64,000 nucleotides of DNA from NCBI RefSeq assembly GCF_963662255.1, contig NC_085067.1, positions 3,500,428 through 3,564,427 of the forward strand, in the 5' to 3' direction. The notes beneath the pieces were generated by a model. The model was not told where the DNA came from, searched no databases, and worked only from the letters and a program-made list of their open reading frames with translations. This document shows positions 59,601-64,000 of the stretch, piece after piece. A program made the translations under genes and the position numbers. Numbering within the stretch: the first letter of the stretch is position 1; each line of letters starts with the position of its first letter. The DNA is from Cinclus cinclus. Taxonomy: Eukaryota; Chordata; Aves; Passeriformes; Cinclidae.

Positions 59601-60739
59601 TACATGAACCAAAGGAACAGTCCAAAGGAGAGTGATGAGAATGATTAGACGTTTAGTAAACATGATCTAGAGGGAAGGCTGCAAGTAATCAGGTTGTTTA
59701 GTCTGGAGAAGATAAGGCAGAAGAGGCAGATAACAGTCCTAAAATACGTAAGAGACTATTACAAAGGGATAGTCTGATTTCCACCTTCCTGTCAGGCACA
59801 ACCCCCCCCCCAAACAAACGAAAAACAAAACCAGAAACAAACAAGCTTAAATTATACCAGTGACTCAGGAAAAAGAGACTTGAGGGAAAGCTAAAGCAGC
59901 ACTGACACACACCCCACAGCCTGAGGCACCTCCCCGGACATTCTGGAGAACAAACATTTGTCTGCAGCAAATGAAGACACATCGGTGCTGCCTCCAGGTC
60001 AGCTGGAGCACTGGAGATGGACAGCCATGGCCTCACATTCCCTTCCGGGCTATTGTTCCATGGATTACAATGCAAGTGCTATTTTTAGATATGTGACAGT
60101 GAATGCATCGCGACATTAAAACTGGATCATCCAAACAAGTCCTCTACAAGATGACAGAATTACAAGGAGATGCCAAAAGGCCGCGCTAAACAGCACCTTT
60201 GACAGCCCACTGACACCACCACTCAGTCTGAAAGCGCTTCAGTGTCGCAACTTTCAATTTGAACACGTTTTCCCCCTCTGTCCCGACACGACTCGCTCTT
60301 GTAAAGGAGAGGGGAGGCGAGGGACGGGAAAGGGCGGGCGATGGCCGTCCCGTGCCTCAGTTTCCCCACCGCCGAGGACCTTCCACCCCGCGCCACGGCG
60401 CGAGGCCACACACGTGGGGAGCCATCGCGGCGGCCTTCCCGTGCCCCGGGGAGGGGTGTGAGGGTGTGGGTGCGTGGGTGGTCCCCGCTCACCTGCGGAG
60501 CAGCAGAGCACGGCGGGGGCGGCCCCGGCGCTGCGCAGGCCGAGCAGGGCGGGGGCGAAGAACATGGCCTCGTCATCGGGGTGCGCGGTCACCACCAGCG
60601 CGCGCCCGCCCGGCGCGCACACGCGGGACCCCGCGCGGCCCCGCCGCAGGCGGCGCGCGCCCCCGAGCACCAGCAGCAGCGGCAGCGACAGCAGCGCCAG
60701 CGCCGCCGGCGTCCCCCAGCACCACGGGCCCGCTGCCAT
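8511..60739 (-). CDS. PIGL: PIGL, N-acetylglucosaminyl-PI de-N-acetylase (seven-exon gene, complete CDS)
   Basis: Joining, in transcript order, 60493-60739, 57376-57475, 27662-27752, 22266-22333, 14749-14780, 9662-9795 and 8511-8609 gives 771 bases, 256 residues plus TGA; the human protein is 252. All introns are GT-AG and in phase. Residues about 10-27 form a hydrophobic N-terminal anchor followed by an Arg-rich stretch, fitting an ER membrane protein with a cytosolic catalytic domain. The LmbE/PIG-L signature [10 protein letters not shown] is at 52-61 and the second motif GGVSGHANH at 153-161; H53, D55, D56, H158 and H161 match the metal/catalytic residues of the family. The enzyme removes acetyl from GlcNAc-PI, the second step of GPI-anchor synthesis. 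The gene spans 52 kb, mostly intron 2 (29.6 kb). Confidence 0.96.
8610..9661 (-). other. PIGL: PIGL intron 6
   Basis: 1,052 bases of unique-looking sequence. No recognised repeat or additional exon was found. Confidence 0.8.
9662..9795 (-). CDS. PIGL: PIGL coding exon 6
   Basis: Lies between the acceptor CTGTGTAG|GG and the donor AAG|GTAAGG on the - strand. It completes Gly180 and encodes residues 181-224, including [20 protein letters not shown] and [13 protein letters not shown]. Confidence 0.95.
10799..10940. repeat. (TTTTC)n microsatellite
   Basis: About 28 nearly perfect copies of a TTTTC pentamer. On the PIGL sense (-) strand the pre-mRNA reads (GAAAA)n. Frames through it encode Phe/Ser or Lys/Arg/Glu repeats and are artefacts. 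The length is probably polymorphic. Confidence 0.97.
11271..11621. repeat. G-rich 13/14-bp minisatellite
   Basis: Exactly 26 units: 13 of 14 bases (ACCCGGGGAGCGGG, or ACCCGGGGAGGGGG in two cases) and 13 of 13 bases (mostly ACCCGGGGAGGGG, two of them with one substitution: units 5 and 15). The sum, 351 bases, fits the span exactly. The + strand is G-rich with runs of four G in most units, so strong G-quadruplex potential is expected there; nearly every unit also holds CCCGGG. All long frames across it are repeat artefacts. Confidence 0.96.
11646..11698. repeat. Short 14-bp tandem repeat
   Basis: Nearly four copies of a 14-base unit, GTCCCCACTGCCGT, directly after the G-rich minisatellite. It shares the CGTGTCCCC word with the CENPV-promoter array, probably through convergent low complexity. 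Confidence 0.85.
14749..14780 (-). CDS. PIGL: PIGL coding exon 5 (32 bases)
   Basis: A very small exon between TTTTACAG|GTACC and GAAG|GTAGGA on the - strand. It completes Arg169, encodes [10 protein letters not shown] and gives one base of Gly180. Both neighbouring exons require exactly this phase, and the sequence aligns with the human segment around LHLEGKLPKG. Confidence 0.92.
14781..22265 (-). other. PIGL: PIGL intron 4
   Basis: 7,485 bases. A T-rich tract lies near 17036-17066, a possible MIR remnant near 20965-21057, and a small palindrome/direct-repeat cluster near 21697-21738. No further exon is recognised. Confidence 0.8.
20965..21057 (-). mobile_element. Possible MIR-like SINE remnant
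   Basis: The sequence 'gaaggtgggaaagtgattt...cacagccacaaagtaagaca...gtagaactgggatca' resembles the reverse complement of the conserved MIR core (gagaggttaagtgacttgcc, cacacagctagtaagtgg, cagagccgggatt). It is heavily diverged, as expected for this old amniote family. Confidence 0.42.
22266..22333 (-). CDS. PIGL: PIGL coding exon 4
   Basis: Lies between TTGCAG|GTGGTG and TCAG|GTACG on the - strand. It encodes [19 protein letters not shown] and SAV plus two bases of Arg169. It carries the second catalytic motif of the LmbE/PIG-L family, GGVSGHANH. Confidence 0.96.
23816..23835. repeat. Short (GCT)n tract
   Basis: Six full copies of GCT and two extra bases, intronic in PIGL. It is too short to be notable beyond possible length variation. 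Confidence 0.9.
24446..24578 (+). repeat. Unidentified dispersed repeat, copy A
   Basis: Aligns by eye with 25134-25269 in the same orientation. Shared blocks include 'caaaac.ggctt', 'tgggagc.a', 'aggctggg.ta', 'aaatat.ctt' and 'ccacac/atctgttttgaaat..gagctgctg'. The orientation sign is arbitrary. The family is not recognised. Confidence 0.6.
25134..25269 (+). repeat. Unidentified dispersed repeat, copy B
   Basis: Second copy of the sequence at 24446-24578, about 690 bases downstream and diverged. It may be an old local duplication or two members of an unrecognised repeat family. Confidence 0.6.
27662..27752 (-). CDS. PIGL: PIGL coding exon 3
   Basis: Lies between TTTTCAG|GGATC and CTG|GTAATG on the - strand. 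It completes Arg116 and encodes [20 protein letters not shown] and then [10 protein letters not shown] (residues 117-146), aligning with the human RDFPDDP...WDTE segment. Confidence 0.95.
27753..36180 (-). other. PIGL: PIGL intron 2, transcript-distal part
   Basis: AT-leaning unique-looking sequence with no recognised exon. A faint MIR-like patch occurs at about 30037-30085. An unusually long open frame (31023-31883, +) lies here but has no recognisable domain; see findings. Confidence 0.75.
30037..30085 (-). mobile_element. Faint MIR-like remnant
   Basis: 'aaatgacaaacccagagtca...agtcaacagcagaactga' has the word order of the MIR core in reverse orientation, but only about 50 bases and many mismatches. 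It may be chance. Confidence 0.28.
36205..36750. promoter_or_regulatory. Intronic CpG island
   Basis: About 550 bases of non-repetitive GC- and CpG-rich sequence stand out sharply from AT-rich flanks inside PIGL intron 2. It is not caused by a tandem repeat. A TCACATGAC E-box-like word (36525-36533) and TGTTTAC are present, but no TATA box. CpG islands of this form usually mark promoters. No coding exon or strong donor is recognised on either strand, so direction is unknown. Confidence 0.6.
36751..42006 (-). other. PIGL: PIGL intron 2, middle part
   Basis: AT-rich sequence with one MIR-like remnant (37345-37456). Nothing else is recognised up to the 17-bp minisatellite. Confidence 0.75.
37345..37456 (-). 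mobile_element. Probable MIR SINE remnant
   Basis: Reads like the reverse complement of MIR: 'aataataacctccacatttt', 'gagagaattaagagctcagg', 'taactctccctgga', then 'gctgagtcaggggcagagcc' and 'tggaacagagcc'. The order and spacing match the MIR core region. Confidence 0.55.
42007..42482. repeat. 17-bp minisatellite, 28 exact-length units
   Basis: Exactly 28 consecutive 17-base units, ACACCTTCAYCCWCCCC, with almost all variation at two positions (T/C and T/A). A partial unit follows at 42483. Units 2-9 and 18-25 carry the same order of variants, indicating internal duplication of a 16-unit (272-base) block. On the PIGL sense (-) strand the RNA is G-rich. Since 17 is not a multiple of three, the Thr/Pro/His frames (for example 41861-42568) are repeat artefacts. 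Confidence 0.97.
42493..57375 (-). other. PIGL: PIGL intron 2, transcript-proximal part
   Basis: 14.9 kb of mostly AT-rich sequence. No exon, RNA gene, CpG island or recognised transposon was seen; open frames are short and lack exon-like boundaries. Old repeats too diverged to see by eye cannot be excluded. Confidence 0.7.
57376..57475 (-). CDS. PIGL: PIGL coding exon 2
   Basis: Lies between TTTTCAG|GAAAT and CACAG|GTAAC on the - strand. It completes Gly83 and encodes [20 protein letters not shown] and [12 protein letters not shown]. This aligns with human NYYNQGETRKKELLQSC. Confidence 0.96.
57476..60492 (-). other. PIGL: PIGL intron 1
   Basis: 3,017 bases. It contains an old CR1 fragment (59.61-59.78 kb); its first ~200 bases are part of the promoter CpG island. 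Confidence 0.85.
59610..59782 (+). mobile_element. Old CR1 LINE fragment
   Basis: Order and wording match an older CR1 subfamily: 'ccaaaggagagtgatgagaa', 'gattag', 'gagggaaggctg', 'ttgtttagtctggagaagat', 'gataacagtcctaaaatacg', 'ttacaaagggata'. It is more diverged than the copy at 3.2-3.8 kb, 5'- and 3'-truncated, and antisense to PIGL. Confidence 0.82.
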
Positions 60740-61130
60740 GGCGACCGCCCCGAGCCGCCGCCGCGCCGCCGGGAAACGCCAGCCGCGGCCCGAAGGTTCC
60801 GGCGCACGAAAGGGGCCCTCCCGTCCCCGCCTCGGGGCGGGGCCGCTCGGCTGCTGCCGCGGAAACGGGGCCCGGGCTGTGCCGCTCCTGGAGAAATGGG
60901 GCCCGGCCGTGCCACTCCGGAACTCCCGGGGACGTGGGGCCCGGCCGTGACGCTCCCGGGAAACGGGTCCTGCTTCTGTCGCTCCAGGGCTTCGCGGGAA
61001 ACGTGTCCCGGTACTGCTGCCCCAGGACCGCCCGGGAGGAGCAGAACCCTGCCCTGGCCAGGCCTGGCGGGTCACAGCCGAGAGCGGGGCTCGAGGGTGT
61101 GCACTGAACACGGGCTGTGCCCCTAGGCGA
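60280..61130 (-). promoter_or_regulatory. PIGL: PIGL CpG-island promoter
   Basis: A CpG-dense block covers PIGL exon 1 and about 390 bases upstream of its ATG. There is no TATA box, as usual for a housekeeping gene. A repeated motif such as 'acggggcccg' / 'gcccggccgtg' occurs upstream at 60.86-60.97 kb. The transcription start is not placed. Confidence 0.75.
60493..60739 (-). CDS. PIGL: PIGL coding exon 1
   Basis: Starts at ATG with the good context GTCGCCATGG on the - strand and ends at GCAG|GTGAGC. It encodes residues 1-82 and the first base of Gly83: a hydrophobic Leu-rich anchor, an Arg-rich stretch, then [17 protein letters not shown] with the catalytic AHPDDE motif. The frame is open further upstream, but this ATG gives the family's usual length. 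Confidence 0.95.
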
Positions 61131-62029
61131 AACCGTATTGCCCTGACCCTGCCGGTACCTCGACAGTAATAGTGAAAGAAGTCGAGCTTTTCAGCGTGTG
61201 GTACCTTTTATCCCTGCTGTGCTGCTGTGGAAGAGCTCAAAAGCAGGGCAGGAGGAGCTTTTCTTCTGTGGGCTATCCCGTGTGTGGCTGCAAATGGGGG
61301 AATCTTTTGGATATGGTTTAGAAGTGAAGTCAACTAGCGGAGAAAGCTGCAGAGCGGGAGACAGGAAGCGTTAAAATAAACATGAAACAGTCAATCAGGT
61401 ACAGGATGGCTTGGATACACTGCTTTTCCAAACAGGCAGTATGGAAGACAAGCATACAGAGCAATGGTGGAGTGTGGGAGCTGGGTGGGTTAAAGCATAA
61501 AAGGTTCTTTCAGAAGAATTCTGAGGAGCAGGTCTTCCCTGGCTCTTATTTGGACACTTTTAACTTCCAGATGATTCCAAATGAGAATCATTGGCTTGTG
61601 TCGGGATTAGACTGCGAACAGCAGCCGTGTCACCATAGCGTGGCACTTGTAACCACTGTAATAACACAAGCCTTGGTACAACACGTGTTTTCTGAGTGAT
61701 CCTGTTTGCCCCAGGGTGAGTCCAAGCTTTTTTAGTCTGAATCAGTAATTGTGTGGGCACCTATCCTGCAAATGCGGGCACAACTTCTCAGTTTAATGGA
61801 AATTGTGAAAATGAGGTAATCTAATCTTGTCCAATGCTCTATCTTTCTCATAGTAAACCTGAGTAGAGATTAATTTGTGATTTTAGCACATCCTGAATTA
61901 CACATTTACGCGTACGACGCCGTGCAGATTTGAATCTCCTGAGAACGCAGGGAACGAGTTACACACTCATTCAGAGGGGAGGAATGAACAGACATTTAGC
62001 GAGATTTAAACCTCTCTCACATTTTCGGA
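61131..62029. other. AT-richer spacer between two CpG islands
   Basis: About 900 bases between the PIGL promoter island and the next island. No repeat, exon or RNA gene is recognised. Parts may be 5' UTR or enhancer of either flanking gene. Confidence 0.6.
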
Positions 62030-62589
62030 AGTCATTCCATCGCCGGGGCACGGGCCCGACCTCAGGGACAGCGCGGGAAGCACCGCGGACAGGGCGGGAA
62101 GAGCCCTGCAGGACCGGACGGGCTCCGGGCGATGCTCCCGTGAGGGGTTCCTGAGGCCGCGTTCATCTGCACGGCCGCCTTATGGGTTATCATCAATTTA
62201 CATCGGTCCGGCGGCTGCCAGCGGGGCGCTGCGGCTCCCGGGCGCTCTCAGCCCGCGGCCGAGCCCCGGGAGCCCCTCACGGGCCCGGCCCCGTTCGCCT
62301 CATGGCGGCCGCGCCCCCCCCCGGCCCTCAGCGGGAGGGGGAAGGAGCCCCTCCCCACCGCACCGGCCAGCGGTCCTGGAAGGGGCATAGCACCCCGCAC
62401 TCGTACCGCCGCGCTCTCCGGTGGTTTCTCTCAACCTGTTGCTCCCTGTGCACACCACACATCGTCATGGCCTGAGGAAGGGGAAAGCCACCCTGGCCGG
62501 TGAAAGGTACCGAGCCGCGGCGCCGCGGCTTGTTCGGTATCTGACAGGACCTGGCGGGAGGGGGCGGAGCGCGCGGGGCCGGGGGAGGG

Positions 62590-62706
62590 GAGGCAAGATG
62601 GCGGCGGTGGCGGCGGCGCTGAGGGTGAGGTGAGACGCCGCGCCCGCCCAGCCCCGCCGGGACCCGCCAGCACCCGCCGCCCGGGCCGCCCCCGCGCCGC
62701 GCCTCG
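62590..62706 (+). other. NCOR1: Candidate non-coding first exon (NCOR1 5' UTR)
   Basis: The candidate runs from near the YY1-type site to the donor GCCTCG|GTAAGC. The ATG inside AAGATGGCGGC opens only an 11-codon frame (MAAVAAALRVR then stop), so it would be an upstream frame and not the protein start. The exon start is a guess. No NCOR1 coding sequence is seen up to the end of the window, which fits a non-coding first exon and a long intron 1. Confidence 0.4.
62595..62605 (+). promoter_or_regulatory. YY1-type binding site
   Basis: AAGATGGCGGC is the extended YY1 consensus and is common just downstream of the start site in TATA-less CpG-island promoters. It supports a rightward start at about 62.58-62.60 kb. 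Confidence 0.6.
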
Positions 62707-64000
62707 GTAAGCGCGGGGAGCCCGGCGGGGCGGCGTGGGGGGCAGCGGGCTGAGCGCCTCCGCTGTGAGGAGGAGGAGGAGGAGAAGAAGAAGGAGGAGG
62801 GGGAGGAGGGGGAAGAGGCGGGGGCCCGGCCATCCCGTTCTCCTCCCTCCTCACGGGGACGGAGCCCTGTGGTCTCGGGGGGAAGGCGCTGGGGCCGGGG
62901 CGCCCGTGGAGCAGCCGCCGGGGGTGCGGGGAGTGGGCGGATCAGGAGCGGGGGGTGCCCGGTGCCCGCGGGGCTCTCCCCCCATTGACGCTGAGGGTGC
63001 GCGGGGGGATGGCGGGGCACGGAGGGGCGGCCCTCGCTGGGAAGTTTTTGCAGAAATCCCAGAGCATCTCTGTTCAGGGTGTTCATCCTTGCGCTGTGAG
63101 CAGGAGAACTGCAAGTTAAAAAAAAAAAAAATTAAAAAAAGGGTCTGTTCTTCAAAATCGTCCCCTTGGAGGCTCGGCCAGGAGCGCGGTGGTTCCTGAG
63201 GATGTGCTGCGGCCACAGCTCCGTGTCGGGAGAGCACCGCGGCCGCTGTCAGTGCCGGGGAGTTGGTGCTGATGCTGACGCTGAATTATTCATATGGGAC
63301 CTGTAAACATCCCCGGCTTCTGTCATCTCTGGGCTGCTGCAGGGCACAATGGAAGTGGCTTTTGCTAGAGTTATTCTGACTTGATGGTAAAGAACTTCGT
63401 GCTTGCTGATTTTTCTGTACTTAGAAAAGCTGTGTGTATCAAGTTGGTTGCAGTTAGGCAGGATTCGAGGTGGATATATGAACTGTCAGTGTTAGGCTCA
63501 AGTAAGCAAGTAGATATTATGAACAATCTGTTGTCCAAAACCTGCTTCTCCGTGTTTCACAGATATGGTCTTAACAAGTCTGTTACCTGTGTAACCTAGG
63601 ACAACTTATTACAGTGGGTATGTCTAGTCTTGAAGACTTGATTTTTGTGGCAGTATTATTTTATTAATTTTCGGCACACCACTACAGTTATGAACTGTTT
63701 GAGCTCAGACAGGGTTTTTTATCCTAGGCAGGATGATTTGAGAGGTAAAAACCAGTGCAATTATAACAAAAACTGGTGGCAGTAAATAGGATGGTAGAGT
63801 GTAAGTGCCTGAAGAAGTGGACACAATTGTGTCACTGCACACAAGGACCGTGCAGCTCTGATGCAGTTTTGCACTGGAATTTTATTTTGCAGAATGTTGT
63901 TATTCCTGATTAACTAAACAACCTTGACATTTGGAAAGGAAGTCTGGAATATTTGAAGTGGATTTCTAGTTAGCTGAAATGTGATGTCTTGTGTTGAGGC
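62707..64000 (+). other. NCOR1: Probable NCOR1 intron 1, partial
   Basis: The GC-rich start fades after about 63.1 kb into AT-rich sequence with an A-rich tract at 63116-63140. No coding exon or recognised repeat was found before the window ends. Confidence 0.4.
62767..62822. repeat. Purine-rich (GAG/GAA)n tract
   Basis: An imperfect run of GAG, GAA and GGG triplets, just downstream of the first-exon donor in the probable NCOR1 intron 1. The frames through it (poly-Arg or poly-Ser/Pro) are artefacts. Confidence 0.85.

Larger units (their letters stand above)
62030..63110 (+). promoter_or_regulatory. NCOR1: CpG-island promoter, probably of NCOR1
   Basis: About 1.1 kb of CpG-dense sequence, divergent from PIGL. 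It contains a YY1-type AAGATGGCGGC (62595-62605) and a strong donor CTCG|GTAAGC at 62706/62707. In mammals the gene head-to-head with PIGL is NCOR1 and CENPV lies on PIGL's other side, which fits this order. The name rests on synteny only. Confidence 0.6.

Noticed and set aside
60259..61107. 282-codon + strand frame opposite PIGL exon 1
   Set aside because: It is the shadow of a GC-rich exon and promoter. The - strand frame carries the conserved AHPDDE motif and correct splice sites.
62328..63237. Pro/Ala/Ser-rich and Gly/Arg-rich frames of up to 252 codons
   Set aside because: They lie in the CpG island on both strands without recognisable domains; composition explains them.
63111..64000. 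Search for the first NCOR1 coding exon
   Set aside because: No frame with the Gln/Ser/Tyr-rich NCOR1 N-terminus is present; it should lie beyond the window.

Overview
The window looks like bird (avian) nuclear DNA. Three things point that way: CR1 LINE fragments at 3.24-3.77 kb and 59.61-59.78 kb, GC-rich minisatellites, and split vertebrate genes with short exons, GT-AG junctions and CpG-island promoters. It is not bacterial or viral. Most open frames longer than 100 codons lie in simple repeats or introns, so genes were built from spliced exons whose reading phases join exactly.

Layout: (1) 1-3.2 kb has no recognised gene. (2) 3.24-3.77 kb is a rearranged CR1, followed at 3.85-4.46 kb by a C-rich minisatellite that fills the promoter side of the next gene. 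(3) 4.52-7.57 kb, + strand, is CENPV: five coding exons, 213 residues, with a complete CENP-V/GFA zinc-binding domain. (4) 8.51-60.74 kb, - strand, is PIGL: seven coding exons, 256 residues, the GlcNAc-PI de-N-acetylase of GPI-anchor synthesis. CENPV and PIGL converge tail to tail, and their poly(A) signals are about 335 bp apart. (5) The PIGL introns hold a (TTTTC)n array, a G-rich 13/14-bp minisatellite inside a CpG-rich patch (11.0-11.9 kb), a separate intronic CpG island (36.2-36.75 kb), and a regular 17-bp minisatellite (42.0-42.5 kb). (6) 60.3-61.1 kb is the PIGL CpG-island promoter. (7) 62.03-63.1 kb is a second CpG island with a rightward first-exon candidate. By gene order (CENPV-PIGL-NCOR1, as in mammals) this is probably the 5' end of NCOR1, but no NCOR1 coding sequence lies in the window.

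The two confirmed genes are housekeeping genes in different pathways. Nothing suggests that they work together; their adjacency is conserved synteny. I did not find a new biological system. The best leads are structural: an apparent 5'-inverted (twin-primed) CR1 beside the CENPV promoter, a minisatellite replacing most of that promoter, two CpG-rich intronic patches that may start unannotated transcripts, and a 17-bp array with higher-order duplication.
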